Of a stretch of DNA of 64,000 bases, positions 8,064 through 17,316 are shown piece after piece. The stretch lies in assembly GCF_024055575.1 (NCBI RefSeq), contig NZ_JAMXOE010000005.1, positions 62,001-126,000 on the forward strand, read 5' to 3'. The notes below the pieces were generated by a model that was given only the letters and a program-made list of their open reading frames with translations, did not search any database and was not told where the DNA came from. Each line of letters opens with the position of its first letter. Position 1 is the stretch's first letter. Made by a program: the position numbers and the translations under genes. The DNA comes from Mucilaginibacter flavidus (GTDB lineage: Bacteria; Bacteroidota; Bacteroidia; Sphingobacteriales; Sphingobacteriaceae).

Positions 8064-9122
8064 TTAAACGTTAGCAGCCAGCCAATCGCCAACCTCTGTG
8101 GTTTTGTAAGCTTTGTTTTTACCGACTAAATCTTCGGTAACAATTCCTTCGGCTAATGATTTGTTTACAACAGCACGTATTGCTTCAGCTTCTTCTTTTA
8201 ACTTAAATGCATCTTCAAACATCATAGCTGCGGAAAGCACGGTTGCCAACGGGTTTGCAATGTCCTTACCTGCAGCCTGCGGGTATGAACCGTGTATAGG
8301 CTCAAACAGCGAGGTGTGTACGCCTATCGACGCTGATGGCATTAAGCCCATAGAGCCTGATATTACAGAAGCTTCATCAGTTAGTATATCGCCGAAAAGG
8401 TTTTCAGTTATCATTACGTCGTACGTGTTTGGCCATTGTACCAAACGCATGGCAACAGCATCAACAAATTCGTAGGTTACTTTTACTTCGGGATAATCTT
8501 TTTCCATGTCCTGCACGGTTTCGCGCCACAGGCGTGAGGTTTCAAGTACGTTGGCTTTGTCAACACAGCAGAGGCGTTTACTGCGGGTCATTGCCATTTC
8601 GAAACCAAGTTTTGCCAGGCGCTGAATTTCGGCGCGGGTGTAAGTACAGGTATCAAAAGCAGTATTGCCATTATCCAAGCGTCCGCGTTCGCCAAAATAA
8701 ATACCGCCGGTAAGTTCGCGCAGGATGATCATATCAGTCCCTTCAATGCGTTCGCGTTTTAAAGGCGAGCTATCAATTAACGACGGGAATGTAAACGTAG
8801 GGCGCACATTTGCAAACAGTCCCAGTTTTTTACGCATCTTTAGTAGTCCCTGCTCGGGGCGTACAGTGGCTTTCGGGTCGTTATCAAAACGTGGGTGACC
8901 GATAGCGCCAAACAACACGGCATCAGCAGCCATACAAACTTCGTGGGTTGAGTCAGGGTAAGGTTCGCCAACGGCATCAATTGCGGCAGCGCCGGTTAAA
9001 GCGGGTGTCCAGTTTATTTCGTGACCGAATTTTTTTGCAACGGCGTCAGATACTTTTACAGCCTGGGCAATAACCTCGGGGCCTATTCCATCTCCGGCAA
9101 GGAGTGCGATGTTTAGTTTCAT
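8064..9122 (-). CDS. leuB: 3-isopropylmalate dehydrogenase
   Basis: LeuB oxidises and decarboxylates 3-isopropylmalate to 2-oxoisocaproate with NAD, the third step of leucine synthesis. The 352-aa length is usual. Visible motifs are the N-terminal LAGDGIGPEV, the substrate Arg region LRELTGGIYFGERG, the metal-site Asp residues in ENLFGDILTDEASVI and the NAD-binding loop HGSYPQAAGKDIANPLA. It is the last gene of the minus-strand ilv-leu cluster. A 473-bp spacer holding repeat copy B separates it from the upstream synthase gene, the widest gap in the cluster, so it may have a second promoter. Confidence 0.97.
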   Translation of the reverse strand: MKLNIALLAGDGIGPEVIAQAVKVSDAVAKKFGHEINWTPALTGAAAIDAVGEPYPDSTHEVCMAADAVLFGAIGHPRFDNDPKATVRPEQGLLKMRKKLGLFANVRPTFTFPSLIDSSPLKRERIEGTDMIILRELTGGIYFGERGRLDNGNTAFDTCTYTRAEIQRLAKLGFEMAMTRSKRLCCVDKANVLETSRLWRETVQDMEKDYPEVKVTYEFVDAVAMRLVQWPNTYDVMITENLFGDILTDEASVISGSMGLMPSASIGVHTSLFEPIHGSYPQAAGKDIANPLATVLSAAMMFEDAFKLKEEAEAIRAVVNKSLAEGIVTEDLVGKNKAYKTTEVGDWLAANV

Positions 9123-9236
9123 TTATATTATTATTGTTATTTTGTCAATCTGAGTCGTCACCGGGTCAATCCCTATAAAATACGAGGTGATTTATGGGTG
9201 GCTTCGAAGCAAAATTTCTTCTTAGAACTTAATGTC

Positions 9237-9492
9237 ACCCCGCTCAATTGCCGCGGGGGCTGTTACTTTTGTCTTGATACAAAAGTAACCAAAAAATCAA
9301 GTCAGCAGAAATGCTCCTTAGCGCACAAGGCCTTTTACGCACAAATCCAAAAATGCTGCGGGCTGGAATCTTTTTGCCGCGCTACCCTGTCGCTTCACTA
9401 CCCTATATGCAAAAAGTTCCTATGCCCTACCCAGCACACAGGCCGGCCGCTTTTTTGTCTTTCGCCCGAAGCTTATCTGCTGACGGACACCC
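9237..9492 (+). repeat. structured dispersed repeat, family I, copy B
   Basis: Same layout as copy A: head, hairpin arms GTTACTTTTGT (9262-9272) and ACAAAAGTAAC (9279-9289), outer stem GTCAGCAGA (9301-9309) with TCTGCTGAC near 9475-9483. The inner stem is degenerate here (CCAAAAATGCTGC against GCCGCTTTTTTG). It fills most of the leuB/synthase spacer; the rest of 9123-9595 shows nothing gene-like. Confidence 0.9.
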
Positions 9493-9595
9493 ATAGTAAT
9501 CTGCGTAATAATCTAATATATAATTAGTTGTTTATAACGTGCTGCCACTTTGATTAATTTGTAAAACCAATCTCAAATCACCAGCCTCTAATCTC

Positions 9596-11113
9596 TCAAA
9601 TTATATTCAACATCTTCTGCGTAGCCTTAATTGCGCAAACAGTTTGGTCGGAATCAAGGCCCCTGGTAACAAACTTTTTCTTGTCATCCTTCCAGGTAAT
9701 AATGGTTTCGCAAAGCGCATCTGAACTGCTGCCGGGAGCTATACGCACGGCATAGTCAATCAGCTTTGGCAGGCGGCGTTGTTTTTTAACGTACACCTTG
9801 GTGAGCGCATTCATAAAGGCATCAAACTGGCCATCGCCCTGTGCATTTTCTTCAAACTTTTCGCCGTCTATTTTAACCGCTATGGTAGCGGATGGGCGCA
9901 ATCCCATCGAATGCACCAACACGTACGATTCTACAACAACTTTTTCTTCGTAAAGGTTGCTGTCGAGCACGTCCGAAATAATATAGGGCAGGTCCTCTTT
10001 AGTTACCGTTTCTTTTTTGTCGCCCAACTCAATAACACGCTGGGTAACTTTCTTAAGATCGGCATCATTAAGCTTCAGGCCCAGTTCCTGCAGGTTTTTT
10101 TCGATATTGGCTTTACCGGATGTTTTGCCCAAAGCATATTCGCGTTTGCGGCCAAAACGTTCGGGCAACAGGTCGTTAAAATACAGGTTGTTTTTGTTGT
10201 CGCCGTCGGCATGGATACCTGCGGTTTGGGTAAACACGTTGTCGCCAACAATTGGTTTATTAGATGGTATCCTTACGCCCGAAAACGTTTCAACAAGCTT
10301 GCTTACCGTGTAAATAGCTGATTCTTTGATGCCGATTTTTACCTCTGGCACAAAATCATTTATTACGGCTACTGCGCTGGCCATGGCCGCATTACCCGCC
10401 CGTTCGCCCATGCCGTTTACGGTTAAGTGCAGACCGCTTACGCCGGCCTTTACCGCTTCCAGAACATTGGCGGTACCCAAATCATAGTCATTATGTGCAT
10501 GAAAATCGAAATGGGTGTTTGGGTATTTGGCAATCAGTTCCTTTAAAAACTTTGCGGTTTCTACAGGTGTTAATACACCCAGGGTATCGGGCAATAAAAT
10601 CCTTTTTACAGGTTGTTTGGTAATAAACTCAAGGTACTGGTAAACATATTCAGGCGAATTTCGCATGCCGTTGCTCCAGTCTTCCAGGTAAACGTTGGTT
10701 TCAATACCATTGCTGTGGGCAAGATCGATCACATTTTTTATTTCGGCAAAATGCTGTTCGGGCGTTTTTTTAAGCTGATGGGTTAGATGGTTCAGCGAGC
10801 CTTTGGTTAGCAGGTTTTGAACCTTCACGCCCGATTTTACCATCCAGTCGATAGAGACACCATCATCAACAAATGACAGCACTTCAATACGGTCGGTGTA
10901 ACCGTTTTCTTCGGCCCAGGTTAAGATGCTCTTAACTGCCTGGAACTCGCCTTCGGATACGCGTGCAGAAGCTATTTCAACCCTGTCGACGTTTAATTCT
11001 TCCAACAACAGCTGGGTAATAGTTAACTTTTCTGAGATAGAAAACGACACCCCCGATGTTTGTTCCCCATCGCGGAGGGTGGTATCCATTATCTCTATTT
11101 TCCTTCGTTCCAT
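9596..11113 (-). CDS. cimA: LeuA-superfamily synthase with regulatory domain, probable citramalate synthase
   Basis: This 505-aa protein belongs to the HMGL-like/DRE-TIM acyltransferases. The metal and active-site motif [17 protein letters not shown] is at the start, then HFDFHAHNDYDLGTANVLEAV (metal His pair) and VNGMGERAGNAAM. Residues from about 390 form a LeuA-type allosteric dimer domain (VVVESYVLVHSMGLRPSATIAVKI). ATG at 11113 (MERRKIEIMDTT) is chosen; the upstream TTG frame is spacer. Because a second, shorter LeuA lies three genes upstream, this copy most likely condenses pyruvate with acetyl-CoA to citramalate for isoleucine. 2-isopropylmalate synthase activity cannot be excluded, and the symbol is provisional. 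Confidence 0.8.
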   Translation of the reverse strand: MERRKIEIMDTTLRDGEQTSGVSFSISEKLTITQLLLEELNVDRVEIASARVSEGEFQAVKSILTWAEENGYTDRIEVLSFVDDGVSIDWMVKSGVKVQNLLTKGSLNHLTHQLKKTPEQHFAEIKNVIDLAHSNGIETNVYLEDWSNGMRNSPEYVYQYLEFITKQPVKRILLPDTLGVLTPVETAKFLKELIAKYPNTHFDFHAHNDYDLGTANVLEAVKAGVSGLHLTVNGMGERAGNAAMASAVAVINDFVPEVKIGIKESAIYTVSKLVETFSGVRIPSNKPIVGDNVFTQTAGIHADGDNKNNLYFNDLLPERFGRKREYALGKTSGKANIEKNLQELGLKLNDADLKKVTQRVIELGDKKETVTKEDLPYIISDVLDSNLYEEKVVVESYVLVHSMGLRPSATIAVKIDGEKFEENAQGDGQFDAFMNALTKVYVKKQRRLPKLIDYAVRIAPGSSSDALCETIITWKDDKKKFVTRGLDSDQTVCAIKATQKMLNII

Positions 11114-11129
11114 TATATGGATTGTGTAG

Positions 11130-11236
11130 CGTAAAGAGTCAGGAATCAAGAGTCAACAAAAAACGTTTGGGTTTATCGCCCCGTTTTCGGTTGCTGACTT
11201 TCGATTCTTGATTCTTGACTCTTGGTTCTTGATTCT
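11130..11236. repeat. inverted word-repeat in synthase/leuD spacer
   Basis: AGTCAGGAATCAAGAGTCAA (about 11136-11155) faces TTCTTGATTCTTGACTCTTG (about 11202-11221). The units are built from the repeated word GAATCAAGA. It fills the 128-bp spacer and would fold in the leu mRNA. Confidence 0.7.
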
Positions 11237-11241
11237 ATTTT

Positions 11242-11838
11242 TTAAAGCGGTAGGTTGGCTGCAAATTCCTCAATCTCGCCTTTGATGCTTTGCAGGTAAT
11301 CAATATCATCAAACCCGTTAATCATGTTATCCTTTTTGTAGGGACTGATGTCGAATTTTTCAGTGTCTCCTGTTGAAAGGATCGTAATGCTTTGAGCGGG
11401 CAAATTAACCTCAATTTCTGTTTTGGGATCGCCAATAACAGCCGTGAAAATCTTCTCGGCAAATTCAGCGCTAACCTGTACGGGCAATACGCCAACATTA
11501 AGACAGTTATTCCTAAAGATATCCGCAAAGAAGCTGGATACCACGCAACGGAACCCATAGTCATAAACCGCCCAGGCAGCATGCTCTCTTGACGAGCCGG
11601 AGCCAAAGTTTTTACCGCCAACCAAAATTTTGCCACTGTAAACAGGGTTGTTTAGTACAAAGTCCGCTTTGGGGGTATTGTCGGCATTGTAGCGCCAATC
11701 GCGGAAAAGGTTGTCGCCGAAGCCAACGCGTTCCGTAGCTTTTAAAAAGCGGGCCGGTATCAGTTGGTCGGTATCCACATTCTCTATCGGAAGTGGAACC
11801 GCAGTGCTTGTTATTATATTGAATTTATCGTAAGCCAT
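11242..11838 (-). CDS. leuD: 3-isopropylmalate dehydratase small subunit
   Basis: LeuD with LeuC isomerises 2-isopropylmalate to 3-isopropylmalate. At 198 aa it is of normal size. The swivelling-domain signature NFGSGSSREHAAWAVYDYGF is present near residue 78, with NVDTDQLIPARFLK near the N-terminus and NCLNVGVLPV downstream. It follows leuC on the same strand with a 75-bp spacer containing a repeat. Confidence 0.97.
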   Translation of the reverse strand: MAYDKFNIITSTAVPLPIENVDTDQLIPARFLKATERVGFGDNLFRDWRYNADNTPKADFVLNNPVYSGKILVGGKNFGSGSSREHAAWAVYDYGFRCVVSSFFADIFRNNCLNVGVLPVQVSAEFAEKIFTAVIGDPKTEIEVNLPAQSITILSTGDTEKFDISPYKKDNMINGFDDIDYLQSIKGEIEEFAANLPL

Positions 11839-11843
11839 TGTAT

Positions 11844-11888
11844 TTAGTCATTAGTCATTGAGTCATCAGGTCATTGACGCTTCGTCAT
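11844..11888. repeat. GTCATT-word repeat in leuD/leuC spacer
   Basis: The spacer is made of repeated GTCATT words (TAGTCATTAGTCATTGAGTC then TCAGGTCATTGACG). The complementary AATGACT words recur in the 5' coding ends of both xanthine-dehydrogenase-like genes at 54755 and 56965. Confidence 0.65.
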
Positions 11889-11913
11889 TCACCCTCTACT
11901 CGCTTTTTACAAA

Positions 11914-13320
11914 TTAAACCAGTTCTTCAATTAACGTCCTTGGGTCGGTAACTACGCCTGTAACGGCGGCAGCAGCGGCAACCAGCGGACTGGCCAGCAT
12001 GGTGCGCGCACCCGGGCCCTGGCGTCCTTCAAAGTTTCTGTTCGAGGTGCTTACTGCATATTTACCGGCAGGAACTTTATCATCGTTCATGGCCAAACAT
12101 GCAGAGCAGCCGGGCTGACGTAAAGTAAAACCAGCTTCGGTTAAAATATCCAGCAAGCCTTCTTCTTTAATCTGCGCTTCAACAATGTGCGAGCCGGGAA
12201 CCAGCCATGCAGTAACGTTTTCGGCTTTGTGTTTGCCTTTTACCAGCGAGGTAAACGCCCTGAAATCTTCAATACGGCCATTGGTACAGCTGCCTACGAA
12301 TACAAAATCAACCGGTTTACCAATCATGGAGTCGCCTTCGTGAAAGCCCATGTAGTTTAACGATTTTTCGTACGTTGCTACGCCGCCTTCAACTTGTGCA
12401 GCATCAGGTATATCGTGTGATATGCCCATACCCATGCCCGGGTTGGTACCGTAGGTTATCATCGGCTCAATATCTGATGCACTAAAGGTTAGTTCCTTAT
12501 CAAAAATAGCATCGGCATCGGTTTTCAAAGTTTTATAGTAGGCTAATGCCCTGTCCCAGGCTTCTCCCTTTGGAGTAAACTCTCGGCCTTTAACGTACTC
12601 GATAGTGGTTTCGTCGGGGGCAATCATGCCACCGCGCGCACCCATCTCGATACTCAGGTTACAAACCGTCATGCGGCCTTCCATCGTCATATTTTCGAAA
12701 ACATCACCTGCATATTCAACAAAATAGCCGGTAGCACCCGAGGTGCTAAGCTTCGAAATTATATAAAGTGCCACGTCTTTCGGCGTAACACCAAACCCTA
12801 ATTTGCCATTAATATTAATGCGCATTTTTTTAGGCTTAGGCTGCATAATGCACTGAGTAGCCAGCACCATTTCAACTTCCGACGTACCGATACCAAACGC
12901 AATGGCACCAAAAGCGCCGTGGGTTGAAGTATGCGAATCGCCGCAAACAATAGTTGCGCCGGGCTGGGTAATGCCATACTCCGGACCAACTACGTGAACG
13001 ATACCATTTTTTTGATGACCAAGGCCCCAGTAACTGATGCCATATTCGTTTGAATTTGACTCCAACGCATCAAGCTGATTGGCCGAAAGCGGGTCGGCAA
13101 CCGGGAGGTGCTGATTAATGGTTGGTGTGTTATGGTCGGCAGTAGCAAAGGTGCGCTCGGGGTATAAAACCCTTATGCCCCTGCTTTTTAGGCCCAAAAA
13201 GGCTACCGGGCTGGTAACTTCGTGAATCAAATGACGGTCGATAAAAAGCACATCAGGCCCATCCTGTATCTGGCGCACTACGTGTGTGTCCCAAACCTTG
13301 TCAAATAATGTCTTGCTCAT
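11914..13320 (-). CDS. leuC: 3-isopropylmalate dehydratase large subunit
   Basis: This is an aconitase-family 4Fe-4S enzyme subunit, partner of LeuD. The 468-aa length is normal. The cluster ligands are visible as Cys in [13 protein letters not shown] and the CxxC in [13 protein letters not shown]. Other family motifs are [37 protein letters not shown] and [13 protein letters not shown]. It lies between leuA and leuD, the common order in Bacteroidota. Confidence 0.98.
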   Translation of the reverse strand: MSKTLFDKVWDTHVVRQIQDGPDVLFIDRHLIHEVTSPVAFLGLKSRGIRVLYPERTFATADHNTPTINQHLPVADPLSANQLDALESNSNEYGISYWGLGHQKNGIVHVVGPEYGITQPGATIVCGDSHTSTHGAFGAIAFGIGTSEVEMVLATQCIMQPKPKKMRININGKLGFGVTPKDVALYIISKLSTSGATGYFVEYAGDVFENMTMEGRMTVCNLSIEMGARGGMIAPDETTIEYVKGREFTPKGEAWDRALAYYKTLKTDADAIFDKELTFSASDIEPMITYGTNPGMGMGISHDIPDAAQVEGGVATYEKSLNYMGFHEGDSMIGKPVDFVFVGSCTNGRIEDFRAFTSLVKGKHKAENVTAWLVPGSHIVEAQIKEEGLLDILTEAGFTLRQPGCSACLAMNDDKVPAGKYAVSTSNRNFEGRQGPGARTMLASPLVAAAAAVTGVVTDPRTLIEELV

Positions 13321-13370
13321 TTTATGTTTAATAATTTAATCTCTTTTTCTTATCCCAATGTTATGTTCTC

Positions 13371-13454
13371 GCCTCACCCTGCCCTCTCCAAAGGAGAGGG
13401 TTCTAAAAGCCGTGAAGTTTAAGTCCTCTCCTTTGGAGAGGATTTAGGTGAGGC
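13371..13454. repeat. long inverted repeat in leuC/leuA spacer
   Basis: Arms of about 30 nt begin GCCTCACC (13371) and end GGTGAGGC (13454). Each arm holds its own palindrome CTCTCCAAAGGAGAG or CTCTCCTTTGGAGAG. This is a hairpin-of-hairpins design of the kind seen at other junctions of the cluster. Confidence 0.85.
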
Positions 13455-13456
13455 TT

Positions 13457-14626
13457 TTATTTCTGTAAAACGCCTACGTTGTTAGCCAGCGTTAAAAGGT
13501 CTTCGTCGGTTATATCCAGCTTGCCATCGGCAAGCGTTAAAAAATTCTTGTATGCTTCGTCCAGTCCTGACTTATCCAATTGCTGACCCAGGCGCTCCAA
13601 ATGGAACTTAAGGGCATGCCTGCCGCTGCGTGCGGTAAGCACAATGGTTGCGCTTGGGAAACCTACATCCTCCGGCCTTATAATTTCGTAGTTTTCGCGA
13701 TTCTTTAAAAAGCCATCCTGGTGTATGCCGCTGCTGTGGGCAAACGCATTGCTGCCGACAATGGCCTTATTTGCCTGTACCGGCATGCGCATTTGCGTGC
13801 GTACCAGTTGGCTAATCTCGTAAAAATTACGGGTATTTATGTTGGTGTGCAGATTAATGGACTCGTGGGTTTTCAGTATCATCACCACCTCTTCAATCGA
13901 GGTGTTGCCGGCGCGTTCGCCGATTCCGTTTATGGTGCCTTCTATCTGGCGGGCGCCATTTTGAAGACCTGCTATGGAGTTTGCAGTGGCCAGTCCTAAA
14001 TCGTTATGGCAATGCACCGAAATAATTGCCTTGTCGATATTTTGCACGTTTTCTTTAAGGAAACGTATTTTATCACCGTATTGGTTAGGCAGGCAATAAC
14101 CGTTAGTGTCAGGAATATTGACCACGGTTGCGCCTGCCGCGATGACCGCCTCAACCATTTGCGCTAAATAATGTATATCTGCACGACCCGCATCTTCAGC
14201 GTAAAACTCTATGTCCTCAACAAAACGCTTCGCATATTTAACGGCGTCAACAGCGCGAACCAATATTTCTTCGCGGGTGCTGTTAAACTTGGTTTTTATA
14301 TGCATGTCTGACGAGCCTATACCGGTATGGATACGCGGATGCTTAGCATATTTAAGCGACTCAACCGCCACATCAATATCGCCTTTATTTGCGCGCGTAA
14401 GGGCACAAACCGTAGGATTGTTCACAGCTTTTGATATTTCTACCACGCTCTGGAAATCCCCCGGGCTCGATACAGGGAAGCCGGCTTCAATTATATCAAC
14501 ACCCAATGCCTCCAGTTCCCTGGCTATCTCTATTTTTTCGGGGGTCGTCAACTGGCAGCCCGGTACCTGCTCGCCATCGCGAAGCGTGGTATCAAAAACA
14601 TAAACGCGGTTTGGATCGTGTAACAT
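13457..14626 (-). CDS. leuA: 2-isopropylmalate synthase, short form without regulatory domain
   Basis: LeuA condenses acetyl-CoA with 2-oxoisovalerate, the committed step to leucine. Motifs are [52 protein letters not shown] (metal His pair), [16 protein letters not shown] and [16 protein letters not shown]. The protein stops at 389 aa after the linker ([15 protein letters not shown]), whereas E. coli LeuA is about 520 aa; the C-terminal leucine-binding dimer domain is absent. The frame ends in a normal stop followed by a palindromic repeat, so this looks like a natural short form rather than a frameshift. Feedback by leucine should therefore be weak or work otherwise. Confidence 0.93.
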   Translation of the reverse strand: MLHDPNRVYVFDTTLRDGEQVPGCQLTTPEKIEIARELEALGVDIIEAGFPVSSPGDFQSVVEISKAVNNPTVCALTRANKGDIDVAVESLKYAKHPRIHTGIGSSDMHIKTKFNSTREEILVRAVDAVKYAKRFVEDIEFYAEDAGRADIHYLAQMVEAVIAAGATVVNIPDTNGYCLPNQYGDKIRFLKENVQNIDKAIISVHCHNDLGLATANSIAGLQNGARQIEGTINGIGERAGNTSIEEVVMILKTHESINLHTNINTRNFYEISQLVRTQMRMPVQANKAIVGSNAFAHSSGIHQDGFLKNRENYEIIRPEDVGFPSATIVLTARSGRHALKFHLERLGQQLDKSGLDEAYKNFLTLADGKLDITDEDLLTLANNVGVLQK

Positions 14627-14700
14627 AGTATCTTAATTTGAGATGGCAGCTCCGGATTGAAAAACCCTTTACTGTCATCGGTTAATGCTTATCTATTTCA

Positions 14701-14768
14701 ATAGCGATGGGTTTTAAACCCATCGCTATGTTTTATTTTTTCTATTCCCCCTTCAGGGGGTTAGGGGG
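14701..14768. repeat. two hairpins in leuA/ilvC spacer
   Basis: A perfect 13-bp hairpin (arms ATAGCGATGGGTT and AACCCATCGCTAT, 14701-14729) is followed by the G/C palindrome CCCCCTTCAGGGGG (14747-14760) and TTAGGGGGC, a member of the CCCCTAAAGGGG repeat group. Confidence 0.85.
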
Positions 14769-14769
14769 C

Positions 14770-15828
14770 TTACGCTTCTACAACCTGGTTTTCAGGGCGT
14801 AAGCTGCGTACAGTTTTGCCAGCCTGCCACATTTCGCTTTCGCGCAGTTCTTTCAGTTCGGCATCCAGTTTCTCGCGGTAGTCAGGTTTGCTGTTGCTGT
14901 CGATTGATTTTTGCGACTCAACACCTGTTGCCACGCTTTTGTATAATTCTTCAAATACCGGCTGGGTAGCGTCACGGAATTTCTTCCACCAATCCAACGC
15001 GCCACGCTGTGCAGTGGTCGAGCAGTTGGCGTACATCCAGTCCATACCGTTTTCAGCAACCAGTGGCATTAACGATTGGGTCAATTCTTCAACAGTTTCG
15101 TTAAACGCTTCAGATGGTGAGTGACCGTTTTTGCGTAACACTTCGTATTGTGCTGCGAAAATGCCCTGCACACAACCCATTAGGGTACCGCGTTCGCCGG
15201 TTAAGTCGCTAAATACTTCTTTCTTAAAGTCGGTTTCAAAAAGGTAACCGCTGCCTACAGCAATACCCAATGCAATTACGCGGTCTTTTGCTTTACCGGT
15301 TGCATCCTGGAAAATGGCGTAGCTTGAGTTTAAGCCGCGGCCCTGTAAAAACATGCGGCGCAATGAGGTACCCGAGCCTTTAGGGGCAACCAAAAATACG
15401 TCCACATCAGCAGGGGGAACGATGCCGGTTTGCTCTTTAAAAGTGATGCCAAAACCGTGTGAAAAATACAGGGCTTTACCGGGAGTTAAGTGTTTTTTAA
15501 CGGTCGGCCATACTGCAATCTGGGCAGCATCGCTCAACAGGTAACAAATAATTGTACCTTTTTCAAGGGCTTCTTCAATTTCAAAAAGTGTTTCGCCGGG
15601 TACAAAGCCATCGCTTACAGCTTTATCCCATGTTTTTGTGCCTTTACGCTGACCAACAATAACGTTTATGCCATTGTCTTTTTGGTTAAGCGCCTGGCCA
15701 GGACCTTGAACGCCATAGCCTATTACCGCTACAACTTCGTCTTTTAATACTTCCTGTGCCTTTGATAAAGGGAACTCTTCGCGGGTAACTACGTTTTCTT
15801 CAGTACCGCCGAAATTTAATTTTGCCAT
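14770..15828 (-). CDS. ilvC: ketol-acid reductoisomerase
   Basis: IlvC isomerises and reduces acetolactate or acetohydroxybutyrate, the second step for valine and isoleucine. The 352-aa size indicates class I. The Rossmann motif is VIGYGVQGPGQALNQKDNG (the usual class I form reads GYGSQGHAHALN), which marks the Bacteroidota subgroup; the cofactor-specificity loop is VGQRKGTKTWDKA. Metal-site residues lie in ETDFKKEVFSDLTGERGTLMG and in the LTQSLMPLVAENG region. It sits between the methyltransferase and leuA genes. Confidence 0.95.
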   Translation of the reverse strand: MAKLNFGGTEENVVTREEFPLSKAQEVLKDEVVAVIGYGVQGPGQALNQKDNGINVIVGQRKGTKTWDKAVSDGFVPGETLFEIEEALEKGTIICYLLSDAAQIAVWPTVKKHLTPGKALYFSHGFGITFKEQTGIVPPADVDVFLVAPKGSGTSLRRMFLQGRGLNSSYAIFQDATGKAKDRVIALGIAVGSGYLFETDFKKEVFSDLTGERGTLMGCVQGIFAAQYEVLRKNGHSPSEAFNETVEELTQSLMPLVAENGMDWMYANCSTTAQRGALDWWKKFRDATQPVFEELYKSVATGVESQKSIDSNSKPDYREKLDAELKELRESEMWQAGKTVRSLRPENQVVEA

Positions 15829-15924
15829 CGTATTTGATTTAATGATTACACCGATTTTTTGATTGATTGCACCGATGCCTTGGTTGTTTTATATTTTAGT
15901 TTATAATTTTTTATTCCTCGTTCC

Positions 15925-15946
15925 GAGACGCAAAGTATTGCGTCTC
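15925..15946. repeat. hairpin GAGACGCAA-AGTA-TTGCGTCTC in ilvC/methyltransferase spacer
   Basis: A perfect 9-bp stem with a 4-nt loop, of the same family as palindromes at 17253-17282 and 51941-51963, which carry different but self-complementary stems. Confidence 0.85.
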
Positions 15947-15954
15947 TACGTCGT

Positions 15955-16530
15955 TTATTTTTTTGTAATGATCACTATCCCTGTTGCCCAGCCCATTTTT
16001 GTTAGGATGATATCCTCGCGGCTATCTAAATAAGTTATTAAGTCTGTTGCTTTTTCGGCGTGGCCGGTAGGCCAGTTTGCCTGGGGCAGCATATCGTCAA
16101 TAATGTAAAAGCCGCCCGTTTCAACCATGTAAAGCACTTCGTCCAGCAATAAATATTTGCCCGGCCAGGTATCGGCAAAAACAAAGCTGAACTTTTGCCC
16201 TGCATTTTGTTTTATCCAGTCGCCACCATCGGTGCAGATCAGTTGCAGCCTTTTGTCAACCCCAAGGTTTTCTTTGGCGATGCTGAGCAACGTTTCATCG
16301 TTATCGATAGATATCAATGTTGATTTGCTGTCCATTCCGTCCAGGATCCATGTTGTTGACAATCCTGTACCTGTACCCAATTCCAAAAACTTGCCACCCG
16401 GTTTTGATGCCGCCAGTGTTTTAAGCAATGAGCAAGTCAATACTTCTGATGGCATGGTAAAACCACTTGCTTCCGTAGCAACTTTTATAGCGTTGTAAGC
16501 CGATGGGTATTTTTGTCTGATCTCTTCCAT
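15955..16530 (-). CDS. class I SAM-dependent (O-)methyltransferase inside the ilv cluster
   Basis: This 191-aa protein resembles the COG4122 O-methyltransferases: motif I is FLELGTGTGLSTTWIL, acidic motif II is LISIDNDETLL, then FVFADTWPGKYLLLDEVLYMV and GGFYIIDDMLPQANWP. It has no known role in branched-chain amino acid synthesis, yet lies between ilvN and ilvC on the same strand with only short palindrome-bearing spacers (89 and 126 bp). It is either a hitchhiker or modifies a pathway-linked metabolite; the sequence does not say which. ATG at 16530 gives MEEIRQKYP. Confidence 0.85.
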   Translation of the reverse strand: MEEIRQKYPSAYNAIKVATEASGFTMPSEVLTCSLLKTLAASKPGGKFLELGTGTGLSTTWILDGMDSKSTLISIDNDETLLSIAKENLGVDKRLQLICTDGGDWIKQNAGQKFSFVFADTWPGKYLLLDEVLYMVETGGFYIIDDMLPQANWPTGHAEKATDLITYLDSREDIILTKMGWATGIVIITKK

Positions 16531-16617
16531 AGCCCCAAACCCCTAAAGGGGCTTTTTTATTTTAGTTAATTATTTATTCCACCTTCGCTCCCCCTTTAGG
16601 GGGCTGGGGGGCTTCGC
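16531..16617. repeat. facing pair of CCCCTAAAGGGG repeats, methyltransferase/ilvN spacer
   Basis: Copy one (AGCCCCAAACCCCTAAAGGG, 16531-16550) and copy two (CCCCCTTTAGGGGGCTGGGG, from 16590) are reverse complements of each other. Each is also a hairpin by itself. Confidence 0.85.
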
Positions 16618-16619
16618 CT

Positions 16620-17222
16620 TTACATCGTAAACACTTTTTCCCCTTTATTTAAATATTCGTTCTCTATCACTTCTTCACCTGGTTCCAGCCGCTCAAACTC
16701 GCGGATTTTGGCGTTGAAGCCTTCGCTGTCTTTGATAATGGCTACGCGGGCGCTGCGTACAAACTCAATCAGGCCGTAAGGCTGCAAAATGCTGATCAGG
16801 TTGTCTGTTTCTTCGCGGTGGCCTGTGGTTTCAAACACGGTGTAATCTTTGCGCAGGGTTACCACGCGGGCGCCGTTTTCGCGCAGCAAACGTTCAACGC
16901 TTACCTTTTCGGCAATTACATCGGTCGATACCTTGTACAGCGCCAGTTCCTGCCAGATCACATCCTCGTTGGTGTGGTAGTACACCTTCAATACTTCCAC
17001 CTGTTTTTCAATCTGGCGGCAAAGCTTGCGCACCACATCTTCCGACTCTGTGATCACTATATTAAATCGGTGAATGCTCTCAATTTCCGACGGAGAGGTA
17101 TTCAAGCTGTCGATATTTATTTTGCGGCGGGTAAATATTATTGCTATCCGGTTTAAAAGACCAATCTGGTTTTCAGTATAAACCGTGATGTTATATTCCT
17201 GCCTGTTTATTTGGTTTTCCAT
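16620..17222 (-). CDS. ilvN: acetolactate synthase small (regulatory) subunit
   Basis: IlvN binds IlvB and gives valine feedback. The N-terminal ACT domain is plain: YNITVYTENQIGLLNRIAII then NIDSLNTSPSEIESIHRF, about residues 8-85. The C-terminal half (VIAEKVSVERLLRENGARVV) matches the ALS_ss_C domain. At 200 aa it is slightly longer than E. coli IlvH. It follows ilvB on the minus strand. Confidence 0.95.
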   Translation of the reverse strand: MENQINRQEYNITVYTENQIGLLNRIAIIFTRRKINIDSLNTSPSEIESIHRFNIVITESEDVVRKLCRQIEKQVEVLKVYYHTNEDVIWQELALYKVSTDVIAEKVSVERLLRENGARVVTLRKDYTVFETTGHREETDNLISILQPYGLIEFVRSARVAIIKDSEGFNAKIREFERLEPGEEVIENEYLNKGEKVFTM

Positions 17223-17252
17223 TTTGTTTTTGTTTTGTTTCCCCTTGTGCGG

Positions 17253-17312
17253 CGTAGGGACACAAAATTTTGTGTCCCTACGTTTTTGCTCCCCCTTTAG
17301 GGGGCCGGGGGG
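17253..17312. repeat. 30-nt perfect palindrome plus CCCCCTTTAGGGGG, ilvN/ilvB spacer
   Basis: 17253-17282 is a perfect palindrome with arms CGTAGGGACACAAAA and TTTTGTGTCCCTACG. It is followed at about 17290-17312 by CCCCCTTTAGGGGG with the trailing CCGGGGGG. Together they fill most of the 94-bp spacer. Confidence 0.9.
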
Positions 17313-17316
17313 ATTT

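Noticed and set aside
9779..10321. Long plus-strand frames opposite the synthase, aldehyde dehydrogenase (5494-6054) and ilv genes, and a 190-codon minus frame opposite the kinase (30366-30938)
   Set aside because: They lie fully antisense to well-supported genes, have no recognisable domain and match the third-position bias of the opposite strand.
14701..14729. Rho-independent terminator between ilvC and leuA
   Set aside because: The hairpin is strong, but on the minus-strand transcript no U-tract follows it; the T-rich side is upstream.
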